64,000 nt of DNA from Agriotes lineatus (GCA_940337035.1 CALNHX010005851.1:1-64000), one strand, 5' to 3'. Positions 29,741 through 42,764 are shown, counted from the first letter of the stretch. The notes: a model not told the origin generated them from the sequence alone. A program made the numbers and translations.

Positions 29741-31104
29741 CACAAAAAGAGTATTAAAACGTAAACTAAGAGAATTAGAGAATTAACACGTAGAAGCAAG
29801 ATATAAGGAGCTCCTCCAACAGAGATTAACTGCCCAAGAACAACATGAAAAAGAATCAAACACCATATGGGATGTAAACGAAATATGGGGAAGGCTAAAA
29901 ACGGCCCTACAAGAAGTACCTAAAGAAACCTGTGGAATACAAGTAATTAAACAGGAACAAAAGAGAACCAAATGGTGGGACGAAACCGTAAAATAAAAGA
30001 TAAGAATGAAGAAAGAAGCATGGAAGGGATACCTGAGAACCAAGACACAGGATAACAAAGAAAGATACAAACAAATGAGAAATGAGGCAAAAGATGCAGT
30101 TAAAGAATCCAAAGCAAGAACATGGGAGGAGTTTGAGGAAACAATAGAATAATCGTTCAGAGAAAATCAGAGGAAGTTCTGGACAATAGAAAAAAATTAA
30201 GAAAGAGCACAGGACAGCAAGTTAGATGCATAAGAAATGAAGAGAATAAGATAGAAACAGAGATCGAAAAAATTCTTGAAGCTTGGAAGAAATTTTATGA
30301 AGGAAAATTCCACAACGACGAAAGAGTACAAAGTGGAATAACGCAAGAAAATGCAAATTCTCAGCAACAGGAAGAAGAATAAACTCAGATAACGCAAGAA
30401 GAAGTGGAGTTAGCCGTAAAATCTTTAAGAAATGGAAACTCCCCAGGAAGAGATGAAATACCAGCTGAATTACTGAAACATGGAGGGGACAGCGTAACAA
30501 AATGGCTCATCAGGATATTTCGCCAAGCGTGGGAAACCGAAGAAATACCAAAAGATTGGGAGAAAAATCTAATAATCCCAATACATAAAAAGGGCAAACT
30601 GTAGAACCAGGAAACTATAGAGCAATATGCCTAACACCAGTAGTACTGAAAGTATACTCCAAAATACTGGAAAGAAGACTAAGGGAAGAAGGGGAAGGAC
30701 ATTTAGAGGAAAACCAAGCAGCCTACAGACAGGGAAGACAAACACAAGATCACATTTTCACCCTGGGAATGATAATGGAAAAGCATATTGAAAAAGGGAA
30801 AAGTCTATGCCTAGCCTTTGTAGATTTAAAGTCAGCATTCGATATAGTCCCGAAACACCATATAATATGGCATACACTAAATGAAATGAAAGTAAAGAAA
30901 AAATTAAGGAAAGCAATGGAGAGCATATACAGGGTGTCCCGCGAGGTAAGGTACAAAATTTCAGAACGTGTTCTTCAGGTAAATTCGAGTCGAAAATGTC
31001 GACATGAACGTGGTCCGAAAATGCTTCCTTATCGAGATATGACATTTTTTTAAATTTTAGTGGTAGGTACTAGAGGAAAATCTCTTTTATTAACAAAAAA
31101 ATTA

Positions 31105-31335
31105 TTACAATAAATGTTCAAAATGACCATCTTCACACCGCAAGCATAGCCTCGCCCGTTTATAAATGTGATTGACGGCTTTCCGGATAACACGGCGGTT
31201 GTTTCTAATGTCAGCAGCAACTTCAATAATTTTATGAAGCAGTTCATTCCTAGTACGTGATTTCTCCACATACACCAAAGTCTTCATGTGTCTCCACAAG
31301 TAGTAATCTAGGGGATTTCAATCGTGTGAGCGGGG
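31105..31335 (-). pseudogene. mariner/Tc1 transposase C-terminal fragment
   Basis: The minus strand reads NPLDYYLWRHMKTLVY, with the third catalytic position region (family pattern SPDLTPLDFFLW), then TRNELLHKIIEVAADIRNN and ends RLCLRCEDGHFEHLL followed by a stop, the typical end of this transposase group. The catalytic third acidic residue falls at the D of PLD. The first two thirds of the gene are missing. Confidence 0.82.
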
Positions 31336-31338
31336 TGG

Positions 31339-31421
31339 CTCTCTCAACAACAACAACGGAGGAGGAGGAAAAGAGAGAGATTCTCTCTTTTCCTCCTCCT
31401 CCGTTGTTGTTGTTGAGAGAG
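31339..31421. repeat. Perfect 40-bp-arm hairpin
   Basis: Arms 31339-31378 and 31382-31421 are exact complements, with a 3-base loop. The left arm is made of CAACAACAACAACGGAGG, GGAGGAAAAG and AGAGA. This looks like snap-back duplication of simple sequence during replication or repair. Confidence 0.96.
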
Positions 31422-32722
31422 ATGAGCAAAGTTTAAAAAATGTCATATCTCGATAAGGAAGCATTTGCGGACCGTGTTCATATCAATATTTTCGACTCGA
31501 ATTTACCTAAGGAACACGTTGTGAAATTTTGTACCTTTCCTCGCAGGACACCCTGTATAAGAACGTAGAAGGTGCTGTTAGATTAAATGGGAATTGCTCG
31601 GAATCTTTTAAAATGAAGAAAGGAATAAAACAAGGGGACAGCCCGAGCCCACTCTTGTTTGTTTTGGTAATGGACGATATAATAAAGAAATGCAAGAATG
31701 CTTAAAGTGGGTAACTGGAACATGCAGCCAGTACAGCTACAAAACCTGCTCTATGCCGATTATATAATACTATTCGCCAGCAATAAAAGAGACTTACAAC
31801 AACTACTAATGAATGGAAAGAACAACTAGAAACAAAAGGACAGGAAATAAATGGAAACAAAAGCAAAGTCATGAACATAACCAAAAGACTAGGAGATCAA
31901 GAAGAGGACTTGAGAATTAACACTAAACGGAGTAACACTGGAACAAGTTGAAAAACTAGGAATACTTAGGAACAGTTATTTCCAGAGACGGAAAGGTAGA
32001 TAGAGAAATATTAAACAGAGTAAGCAAAACAAGCAAAGTGTACTATCAAATCAATCATACGGTAGTAGGGAAAAGAGAAATAAGTAAAAAGGCGAAATTC
32101 TATCTTTACAAAACAGTCTATATCCCAACACTTACATATGGAGCTGAAAGCTGGACCATGATTGACAAACACAAATCAAAAATATCAGCAACGGAAATGC
32201 GATACCTGAGAAAGATACAAGGAAAGACAAGACGAGATAGAATTAGAAATCAGATAACAAGTGAACAAGTAGGGCAAGAACCTTTGATACACTTGATACA
32301 CAAAATAGAAAATACTCAACTGAAGTAGCTGGGACATGTTCAACGAATGTCAAACAACAGACTACCGAAACGAACATATGAAGCGAGAACAGAAGACAGG
32401 AGGCGGAGTGAAAGACCAAGGAAAACCTGGGACGACAACCTAACCGATATAGTGTCAAGACGGAATAAAACAGTAAGAGAAGTGAAAGGCATGACAAGAG
32501 ATAGGAACACCTACAGAAAATAGATAGAGGCTCAAACCCCCACGCTTTAATGGCGCATAGGGGATACGATAAAGAAGAAGAAGAACTTCTTCAAAAAGGA
32601 GAAACGTCACATTACATAGGTCAAGAATGTCTTGGTTTGAATAATGTGCTATTTAGAGCATCCCTTACGTTAAACGTTAGGTATATGTTAAAATCTTTCT
32701 GAAGTCTACTGCCTGTAATCTA

Positions 32723-32860
32723 ATAGTATATTATTATACTAGTATAATAAGAGGGCCTATTGTAGGACGAGTGAATTTGGGGCACGACGAGCGTAGCGAA
32801 GAGCGCTCCAATGGAACGAGTGGTACAATGCCTCTTATTAAACGAGTATAATATACTATT
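32723..32860. repeat. Foldback repeat, family shared with 13888-14028
   Basis: AATAGTATATTATTATACTA on the left pairs with the mirrored TATAATATACTATT on the right. The inner arm AATAAGAGGGCCTATTG pairs with its complement. The apex contains GACGAGCGTAGCGAAGAGCG. It is followed by TTTATCTACTTTGC, as in the first copy. Confidence 0.8.
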
Positions 32861-35604
32861 TTATCTACTTTGCATAAAAAATCATCAAAAACTTTTAATT
32901 TTAACATTTTATAAATGTGACAATTTGTCAATTATTTGAAACAAGTAGGCTGTGTCAATGTTTTTCATATGAAAATAACAATGCAAAAACAGTGTTATAA
33001 TGGACTCCATTGTAGCACTGTTTTCGGTGTTATCTTATATTATAAGAGCCGATGCCGTCCAACCGTAAGCAGGCGCGAGCAGCATGAACGGCCTGCATAC
33101 TAGCAAGTAGCGCGCGCGCACAAATGGCGAGACCGCATTTGTATTGTTAACGCTGGCAAGGCCGGACGTTGGCTGGCCACCAGCTTAAGCAAGCATTTTT
33201 ATTGTTAACCGTTTCTTTACGCTGGCTGGGCCAGACGTAGGCTGGCCATGCATTCTAGTAATAACCATATTGCGACATCAAGTATATAAATGATTTTTTT
33301 TATTTTTCTCTAATATAAGACATATGTGTTAAACACTGTTTTGTTATTTCTAACATAACAAAAAAGGGTAATGTGTAGCCTAAGGTACTATATTTATACG
33401 AGCAAGCTTGTCCGCCATTTTGAGTTACTGAAAGTGGCGGCAAATTCAAATTTTAGTTACTCTTCAATTAGCATACGGTAAGTCGGAAAAACAACGTTCA
33501 TGTCATTTAATTTTATCCGTCTTAAAAATGACTGGTTTTTAAACAAATCAAAAGAAAGCAGAAAAAATCGGAACGAAAACACTGTTAACTAACACGCACG
33601 TGGTGACGAGTGACAGAACTCAACAGAACTGACAGATACAGTTGACAGCACAGAACAATACCTACACACTGCATATAGATTTAAATAACCACACTTGGAT
33701 AAAGACTAATTATAATTAGCATCGTAATGGAATGCACCAAGATTTAAATTAGCGCGCAGTGTTCGTCTGAATCGAGCAGTGCGTACTCGAACGGTTTCCA
33801 GTCTTGCTTGGTTGACAGACGACAGAACGCACGCTTACCGGTCAGCACAGCCAACGGCTTGGCGCTAAAGTCCCTGTGACACAAAATCTAGTGCGATAAG
33901 CTTGCCTGGTCTATACAGTACCCTAGTGTAGACTTTACCTAAGACGATATGAAATACTATCTTGATTTTGCTTAATTGTTTCTAAAACCGAATATTCTGT
34001 AATCGTTGATTACTATAAATCAACAGATTTTAATGTATTTAAGAGGCTAAAAGAGGTATCGCAGTACTTAAATTTCACGCTTTTATAGACCTTGTCATTG
34101 AGTTTAGAAAAACAATCAGTAGTAGAAGAACCAGCCATTATTTCCTACCACAGTTTTAAGTAAGTAAATATTATAGTTATCTAAAACAGGGATAAACATA
34201 AATTTTAAATTCGAATTTGTGGTAGGTACTACTAATCTTTAATACTTCTGATTTTCTAAACTGTCATGATATCAAGTGATCTAAAAGTAACAAAGATGCA
34301 TTCGGAAGAAATTCAAAATTTCTAAGATGTTATGAATTTGGCAATAGATATCAAACAGTCTATATAGAAAATATTTAATCAATTGAAAATACAATAATTC
34401 TACATAAAGTATACGTGTAGCAAAACTTTAATTTTTAAAGACATATTACAGTGTCTTCAGGTTTGATTTGTGTGACAACTAGCGATTTAACATAAAATGT
34501 CATTAACTTACCTTATCACTCCATTTCCATTTGCTTCACTTTCCCACAGTTAGAAACCACTATTAGTTCTTTCGAGTCACGAATTGTAAAATATGCTACT
34601 ATATAAAACAATTTGCACTTATCACAATAAAATATATAGCTTCGCAAATTACGATTACAAATAATTTGACATTTCAAATCAACTGCTACTATGAATATTT
34701 TTTGTTGTAGAACCTAGACAATGGTCTAGTCCTAGTAGGTTGCTATGAGAAATAGAGATGGTTATATACCGCGTCTTGCCTTTCCTTCTACAGGGGATTA
34801 ACAGTTCTGGTTAGCTAAATTTTAAACAAGAAAAACGAGCTTAGATTTTTTCACCGTTATTATTATATAAACTTAAATTAAAATAATTTGAAAAAAAGCT
34901 GGACATTTGGTACCTGTGTATTTGCATTTTCTTCTACTACATTTTCCAATAACGGAGACATTAGTTGGCGCATGATTCCTCGATCATACTTTAGAAACAA
35001 TAAGTAATAAGCGAACCATATGCTTTGTTAACCAAATAAGTAACATTTACTGCGGTTAATGTACTTATTTAATAAATGCAAAATAGGCGGTTCACAATGG
35101 TAGCTAGAAAAAATCCATAATTAATCCCATTTTCAAAATAACATTTTTGTATCCCATTCCTTTATTAAGCATTGCTGTAATTAATTAGTTTCCAAATCCT
35201 AACAAAATAAATCATCTAGGAAATCTAGTGCATACCACTTCACACCCAAATTTGACATAAAATTTTAACACAACGTGGTCGTTAAGTGGGTCTTTTTCAC
35301 CTAAAGCATTAGCGCATAGCATTGTTAGTTTTTCCTTTGCCATTCTTCACCAACAAACTTGCTGCCTTTTGTAGCTAAGGTCTTATCCAGAATTACACGA
35401 AAGAATAAACCTATCTAGTCCACTGCACTATTTTTCAAATCGTTCTAAAAACGAAATCGTTACGAAAACAAAAGCTACTAAGCCACTCGTTGCTTCCAGC
35501 GAAATCTTTAGTCTTTAATTTCCTGACATAATGACGAACTTTTTCTTGCATTAAAGAGCCACTAATTGGTAATCTAAGAGACTATGTACTCTCAAATCAC
35601 GTAA
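32861..35604. other. Unassigned, mostly AT-rich DNA
   Basis: No gene is recognised. 33135-33250 holds an imperfect tandem duplication built on TATTGTTAAC and GCTGGC..GGCCGGACGT..GGCTGGCCA. 33590-33900 is GC-richer and stop-rich, resembling an untranslated or promoter region, without further support. Confidence 0.35.
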
Positions 35605-35905
35605 AAGGCAAGGCAAGATGCCGACTTAGACGTTTTTCTTATAATTGCAAGAGTTTATGTGACATATGACAATCACAGGTAACACGACTCACGAAAATTA
35701 ATCCTGGTGACAGGTGACAAACCATACGATTTTTTCAAAAATCTAGGAAAATTTCGATAAGCAGCGGGAAAAATATAAGAAGATAACTCGCAGTGTATCG
35801 CCTATTAACATTTTCGGCAGGTAACAAGCCGCGGCTTTGCCTTGGCTTGTACTTGCCTACCTCAAATGTTAATAGGCCCTTACATTCCTTGTTACTTAAA
35901 TAGAT
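35605..35905. repeat. Dispersed repeat, copy 1 (inverted relative to 58383-58650)
   Basis: Shares CACGACTCACGAAAATTAAT, a TTTTTCAAAAATCTAGGAAA block and TAACAAGCCGCGGCTTTGCC with the copy near 58.5 kb, in the opposite orientation. The core at 35795-35880 is itself palindromic: CCTATTAACATTT flanks an apex with GCGGCTTTGCCTTGGCTTG. Confidence 0.8.
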
Positions 35906-36534
35906 ATTACGTTTCTATCTTGAAATCAGAATTTGCATTTTTAAACCAATTTTCTTTAGTTCATCCACCCCAGTTTTAAAATTCCTTGAAGAATTATTTT
36001 GCTGCAATTGTACTTGGTTGTTAACCGCTCGGATAATCCGCTTTCGCTGTCTTTAAATTTACTATACGAGCTTGTAAATTCAAAATGATTTGTTTATAAC
36101 CCCCTTTAGCAGCAGACTAGGAATTACGTTGTTATATAGAACCTATTTACTTGGAAGCCAACTCGTAATAACACAAGTGATCAATAGCTAACAAAGGGCA
36201 CCGACGCATAGATGTAGAAAATAAGAGGATTTCCGCAAAGCTGCAGTGGTCGTTTTAAATAAGCTTGAATTTTCGGCCGTGGTCACGTCTTCTTACAGGA
36301 GTAGCAAATAGCAATGTATTACTACTACGTTACACATTTACTGTTCTTAGAAAGTAACGAATGGTCGGTTGGAAAAGTTTTACTGCATTTTAATATTAAC
36401 TCTCAATGCCAGTGACAATGGAAGCCATTAAGATCTATACAAAAATACGGATTAGTTTATCTCATTTTATTTTATCCTATTTTGTTACTATGATAATAAC
36501 TCCTTAGGAACGAGTTGCGTTAATATGCATTTAA
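35906..36534. other. Unassigned DNA
   Basis: I see no coding frame or repeat structure. Confidence 0.3.
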
Positions 36535-36835
36535 CAGCACTTGTGTTGTTATAGATATTAGCGATACAAGTTTGATTATGAGCATCTTAACGAAACGAGT
36601 TTGATTGCCAAAACGAGGCGGTGAGCCGAGTTTTGCGGCAATCAAACGAGTTTCGTTAAGTGCCATTAGCAAACGTGTATTGTTCAATATTTTATCTTCA
36701 TCAATAAATTCTGGTTCAATTTATTTCTTTATACAAAAAGAGTGCGGTAATATTCATTACCGCACTCAGTATGGTAATGAAGCTCTTAACGATACTAAAA
36801 TTAATTTGGTTAAGAGTCTATAACAACACCGATGA
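36535..36835. repeat. Foldback element, about 300 bp
   Basis: Outer ends GTTGTTATAGA and its complement TCTATAACAAC (36812-36824) enclose a nearly perfect inner palindrome at 36585-36660. Its left arm begins CTTAACGAAACGAGTTTGAT and its apex is CGAGGCGGTGAGCCGAG. A second small palindrome GTGCGGTAATATTCATTACC (+ GCAC) lies at 36744-36767. Confidence 0.75.
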
Positions 36836-39800
36836 AGATAAAGAAAAATAACATACCGATACTTTATTAGCATTTAATCACATGTTGGCAGTACTGACGT
36901 GTAGTGTTAGTGACAGTGTCAGTCTATGCCAAATTCAATGTTAGTAGATTAGGTTTTGTTTCTTATTTGATACAGACTGACGCAAAACTTAACCTGGTAA
37001 TCTCGAATTTAAAATAACCTGACAGTGCTACCAACAATACAGTATTGAGTGATACTACCACAGCCATAGCAGATAAATGTCTCGCTGTTGTATCATTAAT
37101 AACCATTTTTCCTATTTTTTTAAAAAGATTAGTATTTTAGGATAATGTAAACCGTGTTGCGATATGCGTAACGTTATCTACTCTAGAATTTTAAAGAACT
37201 CGCTCCTAACGTCGCTCGTTCATGCAAACTATTCCCTCGTAATGTAAAAAGCTTGAAAACGTTACTTGAATCGTAAATTGCTATTACAAGGCAAGATGTT
37301 CGGCAGAAGAAGAGCTGAGAAAATAGAGAATATTGTGCTTATAACATCTATGTTTTTTTCAGCAGCTGATTTGTTCATAATAATCGCCAACATCCGAAAT
37401 AGAAAGAAAATTTACCATGTCTACGATAAAAAGTACTGCAATAAACTTAAAATTAATACGTTTGGGATACAATTAACTTCGCTCTCTTCTAAACACCGAA
37501 GGTAGAGTAGCAAGACTACACACAAAACATACTAGTATACATACACGCGAATTGCAGAACTATGTGACGTAAGTGTGCGTAAACTTGATTCAGAAATTAA
37601 TAAATTACTGAAAACTTTTTTAAATATTGACGACGAAATCTATCTGCTCGTTTAATGATTTTTAGGCGATAAGAATTAAATAATATATATTTAACAAATA
37701 TATTGTTTAATTATTAATAAATGTTAAATGTTTAATGTATTAAATCTTAATATCTATATTATTATATTTTATGTAAATTAGGTTTTTTGCTTTTGAGAAT
37801 GTTATTTGTGTCTAGGTAAATCGATTGTTTTTAATAATGCACCAATAGCCTTGTGGTACATAATTAAATATAAATTATACAGACGTGAGGATACTTGAAG
37901 ACCCCCAAACAGCATATTTACTTAAAATGCATCTTAAAAATTATTCAATTTTAAGAATCCAAAATGTATTATAATTCAGGGCTATTTATTTATTACTAAT
38001 TTGCGTACTGAGATTAAGGACAAGTAGGATTTTTATGCTCTAAATTATGATATTATTTATATTAGTGCATATTTATTTCAAAATGCATACAATAAATCAG
38101 AATATTAAACCAGTACGTACAATTTCCAATAAATACAGTTCTTAATTTAACAATGTAAAACAGCACATATGCGTTTTAATTTTTTATCTAAATCCACTTG
38201 CGGTAAATTTAAAGAGTATTTGAAAATTCATTAGTTTTTAATCGATACAAGAAATTATATTTGTTACATCTGTATTAAACTACATTTTTAAGAAAACACG
38301 TTTATTCTACTATTTAATACAACTAACATCAACTGCAAGAATACAACAAAGTGGTTTCTAATAGAACCTGAACGTAATTTCAAACGTAATGTATATATCG
38401 CCTAATAGGTGTAACGTTCACTATCGAAAAGTCTCTTGGTGTTTGTAGCACTATGGTTTTCATATAGAACTAATTATTAACAATGGTTCCTTAAAATATC
38501 GAAACCAACCAATTTACCTTATTTATTAGCTCAGCTGTTTTTATGTGTTCCGACCCTTGCATTCCCTCAACTTCTTTAGCTGACACCCGTCACGCTTAAT
38601 AATTTACAAATTTGTGTAGCACAGCTGCCTTTTAGTGTATGCGTTTGTTTCACTCGAACCCAAAGAACTGTTTTATTGTTTTCTAACAGTTCTGAAAATT
38701 TTCAATTCAGCAGTAAACATGCAATTTCAGCTGAAAGATGTGCGTTTGATTTTATTTGCTAGAACCTATTAGACAACGTCAAATAGTTAAAATTATTAGT
38801 TTAATATACAGTTTTTGATAAAAAATTTCTTTGGGTATTTCGCCACAAATACCCAAAACCCACAAAAAAGTTTCAGGAATTAAAACAATCGCAAATTGCA
38901 CAAATTGTACCTTATAATTTTGGAAATTGCAGTTTTCAAGACAAAAAATATACTTCCATTCTTTAGATGAATGGGAGACCATCGCCTAGCAAAAATGGTT
39001 AAAAACGGTAAATTTCAAAGGGATACGAGGTTTAAGTAGACCGCAGTACTGATGGATGCAAAGTTGGTTTTCACGATTAACAGAATGGTTATATGGCATT
39101 AACAGTGAATCAACTTAAAAAAAATTTAAAAATAACAAAACCTGATTTTCATCGTAGATAGGTGTAATTGGATATTTGAACGTAGTTTTCAATTCTAATC
39201 AACTTTTCTTAACAATAATTTTCGATATTGTCACAAATAAACGTACTTTACTCTTGAGCAGAATTCATATTTTTTGACATTCCTCGTATACGGCTTACAA
39301 AAATTGATATCTGATGATTGCATTTTAAGTTTTGGATCGTGCAGAACTTTTTATAAAGAATAACTTTTTTCGTAAATTTAATAATAAAAAAGTTTTCCAT
39401 ATGGTGCGAACTTGAGCAGACACACTGTATATTGCAATGAACATTTTTAAAGCTTCTAAAATTATGATAGCAATTAAAAACATTTCAAATATTATTTTAC
39501 AAAATATTCCAGAAATGTGCTACTTTAATTTTTGCAAATTGTATCCATAGCATTGACTTTGAGTTAATAATTTGTAAAACTGATATTAAAAAAAGGATTA
39601 GCCTTGATTGAAATATAAAATGTAATCAGATCAGGCGTAGTAATAATGAATAACAATTGAAGATGAAGCTAAGCAAAAAAGAAAGGGGGAAGCGAAGCCA
39701 AGTTGGAAGTTGTTATTTTGGCTTCTCCACAAATAATCCATTTAAAAGTGAATAAATACCCATTTCTCCCAATTCAGTATTTTATAATAACATGTGAGCA

Positions 39801-40195
39801 AACGAAAATTAAATCCAGGTTGGCTTTGAAAATTGAAACATATGTCGATTATTAATTCACATTATGTTGATGATTTAGAATGAATTACACATATATAACT
39901 CAAACCATTGCATAACTGTCACAGACTGCCATGTTAAAATTTTATTTGAAAATTAACATCAAAACCAAAACTTATACAATGTCAGATTTGCTACATCAAT
40001 AATTTCGATTGTAAACACTTTTTGTTCTAGGCTAAACATGTGTAATTTAAAATTTTATAATGTAAACAACTTGATACTTCTACTATTATAATAACTGTCA
40101 TATTTAAATTTAAAACATCAGGATTAATAGAGCACATTAATTTTTTTTAAAACCAAGCTTGATTTTGTTTTCATTTGCTCACATTATAATTAGTC
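36836..40195. other. Unassigned AT-rich DNA
   Basis: A 79-codon frame at 37266 and shorter ones show no recognisable motif. GC content is low throughout. No tRNA, LTR or long inverted repeat was seen. Confidence 0.35.
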
Positions 40196-40545
40196 CAGTG
40201 TCTTTTGGGTAGGGTGTAGAAGGGTTCCTTTGATTCGTTACACTCCTACAGGAGTTTTAAAAAGTGTTGAATAGTACGTCGAGTGGTAGCTGGTGTTCCG
40301 GTGGCAGTTTTTGGAGCTGTTGGGAGGCAGCGACATTCGTGCTGAGCAGTGCGAAGCCCTAGGACTGGGGCAAAGGTGAAATTGTAAGCAGTTTTGAAGA
40401 CGTGCAAGCTGCAGACGGCGTTCAAAGATATATCTGGCTTGTTACAGCAGGCCAACGGAGAGAAAGAGGAGCCCCTGTTTATCGTGGGACTTGCTGTGGG
40501 ACGCCTGGCGTTCTATTTTGCCTCAAGGAAGCCAAGTAAGTTTAG
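40196..40545 (+). other. Possible untranslated exon
   Basis: This is a sharply GC-richer island in AT-rich surroundings, without a long plus-strand ORF. It ends at GCCAAGTAAGTTTAGAAAAT, which resembles a splice donor (GTAAGT at about 40538). It could be the first, non-coding exon of a host gene, a lncRNA exon, or an old repeat. Nothing else supports it. Confidence 0.25.
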
Positions 40546-41229
40546 AAAATTATCCTAAAAATAGAATATGGTGACATTTCCGAAAGAAGCGTATCGTGAT
40601 TGTTTTGTTGTGGCGTTTGTTCAATCACTTAGGCAACGCACTCTTACGTAATCACTGATGTAGATAATTATTAGTACGAAGCCAACTTGTTTTGATAAAT
40701 TGTGAGATTGGGGAGCCATGCTTGTAAAGTTGTTCCAATCAGTTGAAATATCTAATTTTGTAGCAGTCTCAGTGGATAAACAAGCGGTGGCTAAAGCGAT
40801 TACTTTCAAAAGTAATAAAATCCACGATAATTATCTTAATAGCAAAGGTAGAAATAAACATGTTTTAATTAAATGAGCCCTGGTTTTAAAAATTATTTAA
40901 ATTGAGCTTAAACTGATCATTATTTTACAATGCCAGGAAACTATAAAAAAAGTGCGTAATTACAGGCCATGTTTATCCTTTCTTGCCATCTGACGAAATA
41001 CAATGTTCAAATAACGTTATTATCGGTAAAACTATAATTCCTGACATTTCATGCACACTCTCTTCAATCTCCAATAATGTAATAGCATCTGTAGAAACGC
41101 CGAACACCATCGACGTGGATATACATTTTTAAAATGTTATTAAGCAATAGTAGTTGCATTTAAAACCATAGCAAAATTTAGCAGAGAAGGATTGTAATAA
41201 ATGTGTATTTCCTCTTGACTTGTTAAACG
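40546..41229. other. Unassigned DNA
   Basis: AT-rich, with no recognised element. Confidence 0.3.
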
Positions 41230-41235
41230 GCCATT

Positions 41236-41352
41236 ACTGTCGTCTGAACTGACTCGGTAAATGAGTCTTTACAGGTCAGGTACCTGTAAAGTGTTACTGT
41301 CGTCTGAACTGACCGGTAAAAGAGTCTTTACAGGCCAGGTGCCTGTAAAATG
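41236..41352. repeat. Two-copy tandem repeat, about 58-bp unit
   Basis: The block ACTGTCGTCTGAACTGAC, GGTAAA(T/A)GAGTCTTTACAGG, CAGGT(A/G)CCTGTAAA occurs twice in direct order with few differences. Each unit can fold through TTTACAGG and CCTGTAAA. Confidence 0.88.
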
Positions 41353-41473
41353 CTGCCATCACGACTTTACAAGCACCTTGTTTTCTAATAATCACATCCT
41401 TCATTAATCACTAATATTAATTTTTAAGATGTTCCCCAAGAGGAAATAAAACGTTGTACGCTGCTCGCTTGCG

Positions 41474-41564
41474 ATTAGCCTTTATTGGGGCTCACCGGAT
41501 TACAGGGCTCGCTCCCTATGTCGCTCTCCCTGCAAATTATCCGGCTTGCCCATAAAGGCTAATT
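41474..41564. repeat. Foldback repeat, about 90 bp
   Basis: ATTAGCCTTTATTGGGG and CACCGGATT on the left pair imperfectly with AATTATCCGG and CCCATAAAGGCTAAT on the right. The apex is CAGGGCTCGCTCCCTATGTC. Confidence 0.75.
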
Positions 41565-42764
41565 TACTAAGCTTGCCACGTAAATAACTATTATGGGCAA
41601 AACCCTTTGTATTTATGCTGAAAATAATAGCTTTTTTGGCCGGTTTGCTCATTAAAACCCTTTCCATTAATCGAAGTAGCTACGTTAACCATAGTAGCGG
41701 CAGTTGTTAAATTTTGATAGTCAGATTATATTAGTACTAGCAGACCAGTGAGACAAATGTCTCATTTAAAAAAACAAAAAAGACCGTTTTTCAAATAGAA
41801 CGCGTATTAAATAAAAACCGTACCCAGACCTAGAAGGTGTCAAAGTGGTTGCCTAACCGATCGACGTTTTAAGGCGCAGAGGGTCGCAGCTCCGTTTGGC
41901 TAACTTAAAAATAAAATTATACTAACTTTCCGAAGTGGGTAATATTGAAGAAGTATTTAAAATTTTTTTTTTGTTTTTTGTATCTCTACATACAGGGTGC
42001 TGCATTGGCGGACAAAATATCAGTATGGCCTTGATCACAGACTGTCAACATTTAACAGGTGACTAATTGAAAAAACTAATAGTTATTTATGTATCGAAGG
42101 TATAAAACAGGCGTTTTTGGACCGCGGAGTGTATGTTAAAAGGGCAAAGGCGGTGATTATGCCTGAGGTGCATACAAAACTTTATGTGCGATCGAAATTT
42201 AAAAAGAGAAGATCCAGATTAGATAAAACGTTGTGAACTAAAAACAGGGCAGTTCTCACAATTATGTTAGCTCATTAGCACATTTATAACTAGGTATTCT
42301 ATTCATTAATAAGTGTTTAGACCTAATAAATAAAATGCCATCAGCTGGCGAGAGTAGTTATTTATGTACCAAGGGCGCAAATGGGGGTTTAAAGCCTGCG
42401 GCGTCAAAGTTAGAGCCCAAGACGTAGCCGCCGGCTCTAACATGACAAGGGCAATAAACGCTGGTTATGTATAATGTGCATACAACATTTTATGTGCAGA
42501 TCAGGATATTTACAGTTAAAACCAAATTTATAATTTTTATAAATTTTCCAAACTTACGATGTCACTGCTTGTCAGACTGACAAACGAGACACTAAGTGGT
42601 CCGTAAAGTATTTTAAGGACCTTGGGCTCTAAAGTGCCATATTACGCTCTCAAAAATAGGGTATAAAGTGGCCAATTCCGCCCGGTCGTACATAAAATTC
42701 TTGCTTTACGTCTGAAAATGAGGTCTAAAAGGCACAGATTATTGATCGATCATACATAATAGTT
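41565..42764. other. Unassigned DNA
   Basis: Contains short GTGTAT/ATGCC-type repeats around 42120-42480 but no recognisable gene or element. Confidence 0.3.

Larger units (their letters stand above)
30930..31555. mobile_element. Tc1/mariner-type element inside the LINE
   Basis: Terminal inverted repeats of about 125 bp start CAGGGTGTCCCGCGAGGTAA on the left and, inverted, CAGGGTGTCCTGCGAGGAAA on the right. TA flanks both ends (30928-30929, 31556-31557). The 626-bp element contains a transposase C-terminal remnant on the minus strand and a perfect hairpin (31339-31421). The insertion point is in the LINE reverse transcriptase. Confidence 0.95.
30404..32330 (+). pseudogene. LINE reverse transcriptase and C-terminal region, split
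   Basis: Pieces in order: NSPGRDEIPAELLKHGG and IPKDWEKNLIIPIHKKGK (RT motifs 0-1), a stop, then YRAICLTPVVLKVYSKILE and CLAFVDLKSAFDIV (motif A). AMESIY is followed by the Tc1 insertion. After 31558 come GIKQGDSPSPLLFVLVMDDI (motif B) and NLLYADYIILFA, where the catalytic YADD reads YADY. The C-terminal piece TYGAESWTMIDKHKSKISA follows. Deleting the insertion rejoins AMESIY to KNVEG in frame. Confidence 0.88.
28816..32580 (+). mobile_element. Non-LTR retrotransposon (LINE), decayed
   Basis: A 5' leader (28816-28930) is followed by an AP-type endonuclease, a reverse transcriptase and a C-terminal region. The 3' end at 32560-32580 is a short AAAGAAGAAGAAGAA tail. A Tc1-type element (30930-31555) splits the RT. 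Many stops and frameshifts are present. The domain order fits RTE/CR1-like elements; I cannot fix the clade. Confidence 0.85.
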
